Shown piece by piece: positions 17,442-26,044 of a DNA stretch of 64,000 nt. The stretch comes from an uncultured Agathobaculum sp. GTDB taxonomy: Bacteria; Bacillota; Clostridia; Oscillospirales; Butyricicoccaceae. The notes beneath the pieces are model-generated. The model saw only the letters and a program-made list of their open reading frames with translations. It was not told the DNA's origin and ran no database searches. Position numbers and translations under genes: made by a program. Each line of letters opens with the position of its first letter. Within the stretch, counting starts at the first letter, position 1. Location: the NCBI RefSeq assembly GCF_944384765.1, contig NZ_CALWUM010000005.1:1-64000 (forward strand). The letters run 5' to 3'.

Positions 17442-17531
17442 AGATTCCTTCCTTTCTTTTCAGATGGAGAACCGGGAACGCAGAGCAGAAAATGCAGCGG
17501 CCATTCTCCATTGTCCGCACCGGATTCGGTT

Positions 17532-18842
17532 TCAGTACCGCAGGAACGCGCCTACGTCGCAGTCATATGCGGTCGGCTGGACCGGCGCGGGCGGCTCGTA
17601 TACGGTCGCCGCGTAGCCGCGCAGCGCGTCCGGCGCATGGGTCAGCTCGTGCGGCGTGTTCGCTACGTCGGACGGATTGCGCGCATCGTGCTGCAAAGCG
17701 GGCAGGGTGCGGATCAGATTGCGGCAGGTGTCGAAAATGGTCAGCCGCGGCCGCGTCTCGCCGTGTGCATCCCGGCGCGGGGCGAGCAGCTCGTGCAGCG
17801 CGAGCCATCCGGCAACGCGCTCGTTGCTGCTCCTGTCAAAGTCCAGCCCGCAGGCAGCAAACAGTTCGACGGCGCTCTTTCCGGTCTCCTGCCGCCGGTT
17901 CCACAGGTCGGGCGGGGCAAGGCGGCAGTCGATGCGCTCGCCCGCGGGTTCGCTGGCCTGGATGGCTGCCGCCGCTTCGGAGATAATCAAACCAGATTGA
18001 TATAACTCTCTGTATACCACGCTATATCCGTCCGGGCTTTGCGCAATCCACAGCGCAGCGAGCATATCCAGGCCGTAGTCGATCGTCAGATATCGCCGCC
18101 AGCTCCGGGGAATGGGGAAGGGCGCGACGACGTGCAGCGCGGCAGAGAACTCACTGAAATACCGTCCCTCGTCCAGCTCCCACACGCCCTCGAGCAGCGC
18201 CTTACGGTCGTGCGGGGAGAGCAGGCGCAGCCGCTTTTCGTAGTCCCGGTCCGCCTGATACAGAAACGGGTTATCCGTCAGCCGGGCGGGCAGAAAAAGT
18301 CGCGTGCCGCCATCGTACACGGCGACGGTGTCGGGCGGCGCGGGGTCGATATACCGCGCCTTGACCCATTGATGGCCCACGCCGCCCGGATTGGTGGTCG
18401 ATTTGACCTGTTTTGGAAAACCGTTTGTGCCGCGCACACGCGAGATCAGATAGGTGAACTGACTTTCGGTGAAATGGGTCAGCTCATCAAACCGGATCAC
18501 GTCGTATTCCGCGGACTGATACTTGGTCACGTCGCTCTCCGCATCGCAGTAGCCAAACTCCAGCGCCGAACCGTTTGCGAACTGCCACAGGTGGTCGCTG
18601 ACCTTATAGGATGCAACAGCCTGCGGAAACAGCCGCAGTGACATGGGAACGAGCGAGCGCTCAAGTTCGGGCATGGTGCGCCGCAGCAGCAGCTGCCGCG
18701 AACCGGGATAGACGATAGCGAACCGCAGCGCGTCGAGCAGCTGGCCGTGGCTTTTGCCGCCGCCTGCCGCGCCGCCGAACAGGGTCTCGAACGCGTCCGA
18801 CCGGATGAAGGCCGCCTGCCGCGGGGTTATGCTGTATTCGAT
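17532..18842 (-). CDS. Phage terminase large subunit
   Basis: The DNA-packaging motor, about 436 residues. Walker A is in ETLFGGAAGGGKSHGQL, the adenine-side LLRRTMPELERS follows, and Walker B is in YDVIRFDELTHF. The nuclease domain has YLTIDYGLDMLAALW and, near the end, THAPDALRGY. The frame has no ATG, GTG or TTG between the end of the upstream gene and the first conserved motif. I set the start at the ATC codon at 18842, just before ITPRQAAFIRSD. ATT at 18863, behind GGTGGAG, is the alternative. The ATG at 19091 would add 83 residues that look like out-of-frame translation. Start uncertain, identity sure. Confidence 0.88.
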   Translation of the reverse strand: MEYSITPRQAAFIRSDAFETLFGGAAGGGKSHGQLLDALRFAIVYPGSRQLLLRRTMPELERSLVPMSLRLFPQAVASYKVSDHLWQFANGSALEFGYCDAESDVTKYQSAEYDVIRFDELTHFTESQFTYLISRVRGTNGFPKQVKSTTNPGGVGHQWVKARYIDPAPPDTVAVYDGGTRLFLPARLTDNPFLYQADRDYEKRLRLLSPHDRKALLEGVWELDEGRYFSEFSAALHVVAPFPIPRSWRRYLTIDYGLDMLAALWIAQSPDGYSVVYRELYQSGLIISEAAAAIQASEPAGERIDCRLAPPDLWNRRQETGKSAVELFAACGLDFDRSSNERVAGWLALHELLAPRRDAHGETRPRLTIFDTCRNLIRTLPALQHDARNPSDVANTPHELTHAPDALRGYAATVYEPPAPVQPTAYDCDVGAFLRY

Positions 18843-19039
18843 CGTGCGTCCACGATTCTGAATACGATCTCCACCGGTTCGGGCGGCTTTTCCGCGCCGT
18901 CCAGCAGGGCGCCCTTGCCGACTGTCCGGTCGAGGATCTCCCGGATCGCGGTCAGGCGGCTGTTGGCGGGTGCTTCCGCGTCGTCTGCGATCTCGTACAG
19001 CATCCGGATCAGTTCCTCCGGATGATGCTCTTTTTGCAC
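18827..19039 (-). CDS. Probable phage terminase small subunit
   Basis: A 70-residue helical protein starting at GTG (19039) with AAAGGAGG ten bases upstream. It reads VQKEHHPEELIRMLYEIADD, then SRLTAIREILDRTVGKGALL. The repeated short helices and the DRTVGK-type ending resemble small terminase-like DNA-recognition proteins of clostridial phages. It is the first gene of the operon, directly before the large terminase, with which it overlaps. It is shorter than most small subunits, so the assignment rests on position as well as sequence. Confidence 0.6.
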   Translation of the reverse strand: MQKEHHPEELIRMLYEIADDAEAPANSRLTAIREILDRTVGKGALLDGAEKPPEPVEIVFRIVDARSNTA

Positions 19040-19091
19040 AATGGCCTCGCCTCCTTTGGGATCGGAATTGCTTACTTCTCCCGTGAGGCAT

Positions 19092-19120
19092 AGAATAGGC
19101 GCGCTTTTCAAAAAAGTCAA
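19092..19120 (-). promoter_or_regulatory. Promoter of the phage capsid/packaging operon
   Basis: Minus-strand TTGACT, 17-base spacer, TATTCT, about 50 bases upstream of the small terminase start. It is the only good promoter seen for the nine-gene operon. Confidence 0.75.
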
Positions 19121-19133
19121 GAACAAATGTTCG
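19120..19133 (-). promoter_or_regulatory. LexA (SOS) box at the phage promoter
   Basis: Minus-strand CGAACATTTGTTCT, with the GAAC-N4-GTTC core of Bacillus-type LexA boxes. Its last base is the first base of the -35 hexamer, so LexA binding would block RNA polymerase. A near-identical box, CGAACAGGTGTTCT, lies at 40054-40067. Confidence 0.7.
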
Positions 19134-19146
19134 ATATTTTACGGGC

Positions 19147-19175
19147 TTGCAATTTATAGTCTGTTGCGGTATCCT
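19147..19175 (+). promoter_or_regulatory. Promoter of the HAD phosphatase gene
   Basis: TTGCAA, 17-base spacer, TATCCT, 35 bases ahead of the ATG. It is divergent from the phage promoter and only 14 bases from the LexA box. Confidence 0.6.
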
Positions 19176-19210
19176 GAATAGGTATGTGAGCAAAAACAGG
19201 GGGAAAGAAA

Positions 19211-20044
19211 ATGCAGAAAATCGATCTGATCGCACTCGACCTGGACGGTACGGCGCTGACGCCGGACAACACGGTGTCGGACGCCACGCGGGAGGCGGTG
19301 CGCCGGGCGCGGGAAGCCGGGCTGCGCGTTGTGATTTCGACCGGCCGCATCTGCGGTGAGGCGCGCGACTTTGCGCTTCAGCTCGGCGCGGACGATCTGA
19401 TGGTGACTTCGGGCGGTGCATCGCTGTCGAGCGTGTCGCGCGAGCAGTGCATCATGCGCATGTCCATGCCGTGGGAGCCTGCGGTGCGGGCGGCGGCTGC
19501 GGTCGAGCGCATCGGCGTCACCGCCATGATCTATGTGGGGGAGGCGCTGCTCATCACGCCTTATGACGATATGGAGTTCGGACGGTACAAGTCCAACGAG
19601 GGCTATCTCGCGGTCAAGCAGGTGGTGCCCTCGGTGGCGGAGTATATTGCGGATCACCGCCTGTCGGTGGACAAGATTTTTGCGCGCATGAACGATCCGG
19701 TCATGCTGGGTATGATCCGCAGCCAGGTGGAGCAGATCCCCGGCGTGCGGGTGATGAGCTCGGCGTCGGACAATATCGAGGTGGTTACGCCCGGCGCGGA
19801 CAAGGGCACGGCGCTTGGCATGCTGTGCCGCGAGCTGGGTACCGATCTCAAGCACACCGCCGCGATCGGCGACAGCGAGAACGACCTGGAGATGCTGCGT
19901 GCGGTCGGCCTGCCGATTGCGATGGGTAACGCAAACGACGCGGTCAAGGCCATTTGCGCGCGGCAGACGCTGACCAACGCGCAGGACGGCGTGGCCGCGG
20001 CGATCGACCGGATTTTGGCGGAGAACGCGGAAATTTCCCGTTAA
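19211..20044 (+). CDS. Cof-type HAD family hydrolase
   Basis: A 277-residue haloacid dehalogenase phosphatase of the Cof/YidA group (cap type IIB), which dephosphorylates sugar phosphates, FMN or other small metabolites. Motif I is LIALDLDGTALTPDN at residues 7-20, motif II is VVISTGRICGEARDF, motif III is the lysine of GADKGTALGML, and motif IV is IGDSENDLEMLRAVGLPIAM. All catalytic positions are intact. It probably has its own promoter; the substrate cannot be told. Confidence 0.93.
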   Translation: MQKIDLIALDLDGTALTPDNTVSDATREAVRRAREAGLRVVISTGRICGEARDFALQLGADDLMVTSGGASLSSVSREQCIMRMSMPWEPAVRAAAAVERIGVTAMIYVGEALLITPYDDMEFGRYKSNEGYLAVKQVVPSVAEYIADHRLSVDKIFARMNDPVMLGMIRSQVEQIPGVRVMSSASDNIEVVTPGADKGTALGMLCRELGTDLKHTAAIGDSENDLEMLRAVGLPIAMGNANDAVKAICARQTLTNAQDGVAAAIDRILAENAEISR

Positions 20045-20092
20045 GATCGCGCTGCCGGCCAAAAAACGGTGGTATCCGCCGGGGAAATATGC

Positions 20093-20098
20093 TATAAT
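20093..20098 (+). promoter_or_regulatory. Extended -10 promoter of uppP
   Basis: TATAAT preceded by TGC (extended -10), about 45 bases upstream of the start; no good -35 box is seen. Confidence 0.5.
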
Positions 20099-20141
20099 AA
20101 ATCCGTATGTAAACGGAAAACAATCAGGAGGAGACAAAACC

Positions 20142-20972
20142 ATGAGTATCTGGTTTGCCGCTTTGCAGGGCCTGGTGCAGGGCCTGACCGAATTCCTGCC
20201 GGTGTCCTCGTCCGGCCATCTCGTGCTGGTGCAGGCGCTGTTCGGCAGCGATGTGGAGACCAACTATATGCTGTTCAACGTGCTGCTGCACTTCGGCACG
20301 CTGCTGAGCGTTATCGTAGCGTTCTGGAAGGATATCAAAGAGCTGTTTATCGAGTTTTTCGGCTGGGTGCGCGACGGTTTCAAGATCAACGGCCACCCTT
20401 ACCGCCGTTTTATCGTTATGCTGCTGATCACGCTTATCCCGATGTTCGCGATTTTGCCGATCGAGAGCAAGCTCGAAGCGGCGTTTTCCTCGCCGCTGTT
20501 GGTCGGCCTGATGCTGCTGCTGACTGCGGCGCTGCTGTATTTGTCTGAAAAGGCGCCGAAAAAGCACAAGACCGAGCAGAATGCCAGCTGGCTGGATGCG
20601 CTCATCGTCGGCATCGGCCAGATGTTCGCGGTAATCCCCGGCCTGTCGCGCTCGGGCACCACGATCTGCACCGGCCTGTTCCGCGGCTTCTCACGTGAAT
20701 TTGCCGTGCGCTTTGCGTTCATCATGTCGCTGCCCGTTGTGCTGGGCGCCAACATTCTGGAGATCGCCGACGTGATCCAGGATCCGTCCCTCATGGGCGA
20801 GGCGTCGATCGCCTGCTATGTGGTGGGTATCGTAGTGTCCATGGTTTCCGGCCTGGCGGCGATCCGCATGGTCAAGTTCATCACCAACCGCGGCAATTTC
20901 CGCCCCTTCGTGGTCTACTGCACGCTGGTCGGCACGATCGCAGTCGTCGCCAGCCTGATCGCGATGGTATAA
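20142..20972 (+). CDS. uppP: Undecaprenyl-diphosphatase
   Basis: A 276-residue BacA/UppP membrane phosphatase that recycles undecaprenyl pyrophosphate to the lipid carrier used for peptidoglycan; it can give bacitracin resistance. The catalytic motifs are visible: GLTEFLPVSSSGHL (residues about 12-26) and GLSRSGTTICTGLFRG (about 165-180). About eight transmembrane segments. CAGGAGGAG precedes the ATG. It is monocistronic, with a terminator 20 bases downstream. Confidence 0.97.
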   Translation: MSIWFAALQGLVQGLTEFLPVSSSGHLVLVQALFGSDVETNYMLFNVLLHFGTLLSVIVAFWKDIKELFIEFFGWVRDGFKINGHPYRRFIVMLLITLIPMFAILPIESKLEAAFSSPLLVGLMLLLTAALLYLSEKAPKKHKTEQNASWLDALIVGIGQMFAVIPGLSRSGTTICTGLFRGFSREFAVRFAFIMSLPVVLGANILEIADVIQDPSLMGEASIACYVVGIVVSMVSGLAAIRMVKFITNRGNFRPFVVYCTLVGTIAVVASLIAMV

Positions 20973-20990
20973 TACTTAATCCGGATGGAT

Positions 20991-21016
20991 AAAAGTCAGG
21001 CTTGTCCTGGCTTTTA
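20991..21016 (+). terminator. Terminator of uppP
   Basis: AAAAGTCAGG / CCTGGCTTTT hairpin with a short T run. The ftsK terminator at 23691-23720 is nearly the same sequence. Confidence 0.7.
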
Positions 21017-21117
21017 TGCCTTTTGCCCCCAGTAGGGGAAAGGGCCTCCGGTACAGGCTGCCGCCGGGATTGCGCGGCGGCAAAATACAAAAGAGGACTG
21101 AAGCGAGGGTAACATCG

Positions 21118-23637
21118 TTGGCTGCAAAAAAGACTACAAGCAAAAAATCGGCAAAAACCGCGCCGCGCAGCAAGCAGGCGGCCCAGCGCGCGCCCGAGTC
21201 CGGGGCAGTGCTATCCCGCGCCGCATGGGGCGCGATCTGGGCAGTGCTCGGGCTGCTTTGTCTGCTGGCCGTTCTTCCGGTTGACGGCGCGCTGCTCGTC
21301 TGGGTGCATCGCGGCGTTGGCGCGGTCATCGGCATGGGCAGCTATCTGCTGCCGTTTGCGCTGCTGGCGCTGGCAGGGCTGCTGTTCGCGCGGGAAAAAG
21401 GGCCGGTGCGCTTGCGTGGCACCTGCATCATCGCACTGCCCGTGCTGATTGGCAGCATCATTCACGCCTTTACCTGCGCAAATGCGTATGATTTTTCCAT
21501 GCGGACGCTGCGCGATCTGGTGCAGACCGGCATGGCGGGGGACTCGGGCGGTCTGCTTTCCGGCGGGCTGTATGTTGTGCTCGAATGGGCGCTGTCCTCG
21601 GTGGGAGCGCTGATCGTGCTGCTGCTGCTGACTATTGCGGCGATTCTGGCGGCCTGCCGCATCACGCCGCAGGCGCTGGTGGAGATGTTCCGCCCGCCTG
21701 CATACGAATATGAGGATGAGGATGAGCGCGCGTATTATGAGGCGCCGCCCAAGCTGCCCAATGTGCATGAGGTTGCAGCGGCACACGCGCAAAAGCGTGA
21801 GGAGCGCCGCGCCGGCCGCCGCAAAGCGGATATTGACATCCCACTGGACACTGAACCGCCTGGCGAGGATAAGCCGGGCGAGGACCCGAACGCCCCGCCG
21901 CACCGCCGGCGCGGCGGCAAGCCGATCGCACCGGACGAATACCTGCGCTCGCTCAAGGAGGAAACCACGGGCGAGCAGGTGAGCATCCTCGATCTGGTGG
22001 AGAACAAGCCGGAGGATGAGGCGGAAGAGCCGCCTGCGGCCGAGGCCAAGCCGAAAAAGGCGGATAAGATGAGCGAAACCGAGCAGGCAGCGCTCAGCGA
22101 GCAGATGGACGAGAGTCAGAAAGCGCCCGCACCGGTCTACGACTATCCGCCGATCGACCTGCTGGCGCAGGGCAAACGCGCATCGAACGCGGGCGCGGAG
22201 GCCGAGCTCAAGGAGAATTCCGAGTGCCTGATCGACACGCTCGAGTCGTTTAACATTGACGCGCAGATCATCGGCATCGTGCGCGGACCGTCGGTCACGC
22301 GGTTTGAACTGTCCATTCCACGCGGCATCAAGCTGTCGCGCATCACCGCCCTGTCGGACGATATCGCGCTGTCGCTCGGCGCGGCCAGCGTACGCATTGC
22401 ACCCATCCCGGATAAGGTCGCGGTCGGCATTGAGGTGCCGAATAAAGCGGTCAATACGGTCTACATCCGCGAGTGCATCTCCTCGCCCGCGTTTACGGGC
22501 GCACGCAGCCGCCTGTCCTTTGCCGTGGGCAAGGACATCACCGGTAAGCCGGTCATCGGCGACATTGCCAAGATGCCGCATCTGCTGATCGCCGGTACGA
22601 CCGGCTCGGGCAAATCCGTGTGCATCAACTCCATGCTGATCTCCATCCTGTATAAGTCCACGCCTGAGGAGGTCCGCCTGATCATGGTCGACCCCAAGAT
22701 GGTCGAACTGGGCAACTACAACGGCATCCCGCATCTGCTGATCCCGGTCGTCACCGACCCGAAAAAGGCGGCAGGCGCGCTCAACTGGGCGGTGGGCGAA
22801 ATGGAGCGGCGCTATAAGCTGTTCGCCGACCATCAGGTGCGCAACCTCACCGGGTATAACGATCTGATGCGCGCGGAAAAAGCCAAGGCTGAACAGGAGG
22901 AGGGCGGCAGCCCTGAGCAGTATCAGGTGCTGCCGCAGATCGTGATTGTCATCGACGAGCTGGCCGACCTGATGATGGTCGCGGCAAAGGAGGTCGAGAC
23001 ATCGATCTGCCGCATCGCGCAGAAGGCGCGCGCGGCGGGCATGCATCTGGTCGTTGCGACGCAGCGCCCCTCGGCGGACGTCATTACCGGCATCATGAAG
23101 GCGAACATCCCGTCCCGCATCGCATTTGCAGTGGCCAGCCAGATCGAGTCCCGCATCATTCTGGACACGACCGGCGCGGAAAAGCTGATCGGCAAGGGCG
23201 ATATGCTGTATGCGCCGCTCGGCGGCGGCAAGCCCACCCGCGTGCAGGGCTGCTTTATCTCGTCGGATGAGATCGAAGCGGTGATTGCGCATATCAAGCA
23301 GACGAGCACCGCGGAATACAGTGAAGAGATCCTCGAGCACATCGAGCGGCAGGCCGAACAGGTCGACAGCAAGGGCGGCGCTGCCGGTGACCCGGGCGAG
23401 GATGAGGACGAGATGATCGAGGAAGCGATCGACGTTATCATGGACTGCCACCAGGCGTCCACCTCTATGCTGCAGCGGCGGCTCAAGCTAGGCTATTCGC
23501 GCGCCGCGCGCATCATCGACCAGATCGAGGAACGCGGCATCATCGGCCCGTTTGAGGGCTCCAAGCCGCGTCAGATCCTGATCTCCAAAGAGGAGTGGCA
23601 GGAAATGAAATTGCGGCGGCATGACCCCCTCGATTGA
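21118..23637 (+). CDS. ftsK: DNA translocase, FtsK/SpoIIIE family
   Basis: An 839-residue septal DNA pump that clears or moves chromosome DNA during division or sporulation. The start is TTG at 21118 (LAAKKTTSKKSAK), with GCGAGGG before it; the upstream ATG frame is a hairpin region. Four hydrophobic segments lie in residues about 35-190. A charged linker spans 190-380. The motor has Walker A GTTGSGKSVCINSM near 495 and Walker B VIVIDELADLMM near 610. The C-terminal gamma domain has YSRAARIIDQIEERGIIGP. The short linker fits the SpoIIIE/YtpT type. Confidence 0.95.
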   Translation: MAAKKTTSKKSAKTAPRSKQAAQRAPESGAVLSRAAWGAIWAVLGLLCLLAVLPVDGALLVWVHRGVGAVIGMGSYLLPFALLALAGLLFAREKGPVRLRGTCIIALPVLIGSIIHAFTCANAYDFSMRTLRDLVQTGMAGDSGGLLSGGLYVVLEWALSSVGALIVLLLLTIAAILAACRITPQALVEMFRPPAYEYEDEDERAYYEAPPKLPNVHEVAAAHAQKREERRAGRRKADIDIPLDTEPPGEDKPGEDPNAPPHRRRGGKPIAPDEYLRSLKEETTGEQVSILDLVENKPEDEAEEPPAAEAKPKKADKMSETEQAALSEQMDESQKAPAPVYDYPPIDLLAQGKRASNAGAEAELKENSECLIDTLESFNIDAQIIGIVRGPSVTRFELSIPRGIKLSRITALSDDIALSLGAASVRIAPIPDKVAVGIEVPNKAVNTVYIRECISSPAFTGARSRLSFAVGKDITGKPVIGDIAKMPHLLIAGTTGSGKSVCINSMLISILYKSTPEEVRLIMVDPKMVELGNYNGIPHLLIPVVTDPKKAAGALNWAVGEMERRYKLFADHQVRNLTGYNDLMRAEKAKAEQEEGGSPEQYQVLPQIVIVIDELADLMMVAAKEVETSICRIAQKARAAGMHLVVATQRPSADVITGIMKANIPSRIAFAVASQIESRIILDTTGAEKLIGKGDMLYAPLGGGKPTRVQGCFISSDEIEAVIAHIKQTSTAEYSEEILEHIERQAEQVDSKGGAAGDPGEDEDEMIEEAIDVIMDCHQASTSMLQRRLKLGYSRAARIIDQIEERGIIGPFEGSKPRQILISKEEWQEMKLRRHDPLD

Positions 23638-23690
23638 AGCCGTGCTGCGCAACGTTTTGCCAGAAGCGGTATGTTGCTTTACACCGGCAT

Positions 23691-23720
23691 AAAAAGTCAG
23701 GCGTAAGTCCCGGCTTTTTA
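23691..23720 (+). terminator. Terminator of the DNA translocase gene
   Basis: Imperfect AAAAAGTCAGG / CCCGGCTTTTTA hairpin with T run. Confidence 0.7.
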
Positions 23721-23803
23721 TTCAATAGGCGCGGCGCGTGTGCGCGCCCGCGCGAAGTACCATTCTATATCATGATCCATTTGTTTCCACAGGAGGGAAA
23801 AAT

Positions 23804-24307
23804 ATGGCTTTCACCAAAATCAACATTGCAGAGCAGTCCTTTAACCCATTTGAAAAGATCGGCAAGCAGTGGATGCTGATCTCGGCCGGCACGGCGAACA
23901 GCTGGAACACAATGACTGCCAGCTGGGGCGGCGTAGGTGTTATCTGGGGCAAGCCCTCTGCGACCTGCTACATCCGCCACAGCCGCTATACCAAGGAGTT
24001 TGTGGAGGGCAGCGAGTATTTCACGCTGACTTTCCTCAAGGACGGCCACCGTGACGCACTCAGCCTGCTGGGCTCGAAGTCCGGCCGCGATATGGATAAG
24101 ATGCGCGACAGCGGCCTGACCTCGATCTTCGTCGACGGCCAGCCTACCTTTGAGGAGGCAGAGCTGGTGCTGGTCTGCCGCAAGCGCTGCAAGAGCGAGA
24201 TCGCGCCTGAGGATATCCTGCACCAGGAAACCATTGACAAGTGGTATGGAGATCGTGATTTCCACACCATGTATATCGGTGAGATCGTGGCGGCCTATCA
24301 GGGCTGA
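23804..24307 (+). CDS. Flavin reductase-like domain protein
   Basis: A 167-residue protein of the flavin reductase/FMN-binding split-barrel superfamily. Start MAFTKINIAEQSFNPFEKIG after AGGAGGG. MTASWGGVGVIWGKPSATCY is the typical FMN-binding loop, and YFTLTFLKDGHRDALSLLGS follows. Members of this group bind FMN and are usually annotated as flavin reductases; the partner oxidase is unknown. It is monocistronic, with no related gene nearby. Confidence 0.9.
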   Translation: MAFTKINIAEQSFNPFEKIGKQWMLISAGTANSWNTMTASWGGVGVIWGKPSATCYIRHSRYTKEFVEGSEYFTLTFLKDGHRDALSLLGSKSGRDMDKMRDSGLTSIFVDGQPTFEEAELVLVCRKRCKSEIAPEDILHQETIDKWYGDRDFHTMYIGEIVAAYQG

Positions 24308-24353
24308 AACCCAAACGTAACCGTTTGTTCACCAAACCTGAACGGATTTGGCG

Positions 24354-24433
24354 TATAATAATCAGGTAAGGCTGCACGGCCGTCTGGCGGTGTAGCCTGC
24401 CCATACCCTGACGCGAAACCGGAGGATAGAACA
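24354..24433 (+). promoter_or_regulatory. Promoter and leader hairpin of the SLH-protease gene
   Basis: TATAAT at 24354-24359. The leader then folds into AGGCTGCAC / GTGTAGCCT (about 24369-24398). GGAGGATAG precedes the GTG start. No -35 match. Confidence 0.5.
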
Positions 24434-26044
24434 GTGAAAAGAAAAGTGCTCAGCCTGCTGATGGCGGCCGTTCTGGCGATCGGTCTGCTGCCGACTGCGT
24501 TTGCGGGCTATGAGAATTTCAGTGCGCAGGCGGCATATACCGGACAGTTTACCGATGTGCCGGCAGATGAGTGGTATTATGAAAACGTCCGCGCCGCTTA
24601 TGAATATGGACTAATTGACGGCCGTTCGGAGACCCAATTTGTACCGGACGGCACGCTGACCGTAGCGGAAGCTATTAAGATGGCGGCAACCATACACAGC
24701 ATTTACCAGACCGGTAGTGCGGATTTTGCAGTATCCGACCCTTGGTATCTGGTTTATGTGGATTATGCGCTGGAGAACGGCATCCTGTCTGCTGCGCGCA
24801 CGGATTATAACACATCGGCTTCGCGCGCTGTGTTTGCCTCCGTGCTGGCGGGTGCCCTGCCGGCGGATGCGCTGCCGGCAATCAACACAGTGGATAACGG
24901 CGCAATCCCGGATATATCCATGAATGCGTCCTATGCGGATGCGGTCTACCTGCTATACCGCGCGGGCGTGCTCACCGGCTCGGACAGCGCAGGCTCATTC
25001 CGGCCGGACAGCACCATCAAGCGCAGCGAAGCGGCGGCTATCGTCACCCGTATGGCAGACCCCAACCTGCGCCAATCCATCACCCTGACCGCTGCAATGA
25101 CAGCGGATGAGATTTTTGCGCAGTGCATTCCGGCGGTGTTCAAGCTGTATTCTTATAATGCGCGCGGCGAACAGCTCGGCGTGGGCAGCGGCGTGGTGAT
25201 CTCTGCAAACGGCGATGCAGTCACCTGCGGGCATCTGGTCAACGGCGTATCCCGCCTAGTGGCGGAAATGTCGGACGGCATCAAGCGCGAGGTCAGTGTA
25301 TATGACATGAACGCAGATGAGGATATCGCCTATATCCGTGTGGTAGGCAGCAACATGGCCTACCTGGAGACCTGTGAGACCGTGCAGACGGGCGATAAAG
25401 TATATGCACTGGGCTATCCAGGTGGCGGCAATGCGCGGATCACCGCAGGCACGGTAACCGACCCGGCAAACGACGATTATCTGACCCCGCTAATCGAGAG
25501 CACGGCGACTGTCATCAGCGGCAACTCGGGCGGCGCGCTGGTCAACAGCAGCGGCCAGCTGGTTGGCATCACGGTCAGCAGCCAAGGTAGCGGTTCACCT
25601 TCGTTCTCCGTGCCGATTAGCGCGCTGGAAAGCATGGAGGGTGCGACCGCGGTCTCTCCCGCGGAGTATACCAGCACGCATCGCCCGGATGCGTCGCGCT
25701 GCTACACTAATCTGTATCCGGTGCCCGATTTCGGCAAGGTGACCGGCGTGCAGCTGTATGCCAGCACGCGGGACCGCGGCACGACGCAGTTCTATTACCG
25801 CCTGTCGGACATTTCGGATCTCAACCGCACGCTGCTGAAGTATTATGCAGCCCTCAATGAGAACACCTTCTACCAGTTCTCGGAGGGTTCGTTTACCTCC
25901 TCGGCGGGCTATCTGCTGTCCATCCAACTCTATGAAACAACCTATCAGGGGGAAAACGTGCTGGGCGTATTCGTGTCCGGTATGCAGACCCTGCCTGTCG
26001 GCGGCCTTCCCAGGGCCGCCGTTTCTTTTTTGCAGACCGGATGA
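24434..26044 (+). CDS. Secreted SLH-domain trypsin-like serine protease
   Basis: A 536-residue exported protein with a GTG start. The signal peptide MKRKVLSLLMAAVLAIGLLP ends near AFA. Three S-layer homology repeats follow (residues about 35-205: FTDVPADEWYYENVRAAYEY, YVDYALENGILSA, GSFRPDSTIKRSEAAAIV). A trypsin-2 domain (about 225-420) keeps the triad: His in CGHLVNG (about 266), Asp in DEDIAYIRV (about 296), Ser in SGNSGGALV (about 365). There is no PDZ domain, unlike HtrA. It should be anchored to the cell wall. The last dozen codons (VGGLPRAAVSF and onward) run through a terminator-like hairpin. Confidence 0.88.
   Translation: MKRKVLSLLMAAVLAIGLLPTAFAGYENFSAQAAYTGQFTDVPADEWYYENVRAAYEYGLIDGRSETQFVPDGTLTVAEAIKMAATIHSIYQTGSADFAVSDPWYLVYVDYALENGILSAARTDYNTSASRAVFASVLAGALPADALPAINTVDNGAIPDISMNASYADAVYLLYRAGVLTGSDSAGSFRPDSTIKRSEAAAIVTRMADPNLRQSITLTAAMTADEIFAQCIPAVFKLYSYNARGEQLGVGSGVVISANGDAVTCGHLVNGVSRLVAEMSDGIKREVSVYDMNADEDIAYIRVVGSNMAYLETCETVQTGDKVYALGYPGGGNARITAGTVTDPANDDYLTPLIESTATVISGNSGGALVNSSGQLVGITVSSQGSGSPSFSVPISALESMEGATAVSPAEYTSTHRPDASRCYTNLYPVPDFGKVTGVQLYASTRDRGTTQFYYRLSDISDLNRTLLKYYAALNENTFYQFSEGSFTSSAGYLLSIQLYETTYQGENVLGVFVSGMQTLPVGGLPRAAVSFLQTG
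25999..26032 (+). terminator. Terminator embedded in the end of the SLH-protease gene
   Basis: GGCGGCC / GGGCCGCC stem followed by GTTTCTTTTTT, inside the coding frame, 12 bases before the stop codon. Confidence 0.6.

Noticed and set aside
18843..19421. Long N-terminal extension of the large terminase frame
   Set aside because: Its residues are Arg/Pro-rich out-of-frame translation of the small terminase gene and of the promoter region; the ATG at 19091 has no ribosome binding site and lies within the promoter's start region.
24360..24425. Possible c-di-GMP riboswitch before the SLH-protease (GACGCGAAACCGG resembles GACGCAAAGCC)
   Set aside because: Only one block matches and the receptor loop partner is absent; it reads as a simple leader hairpin.
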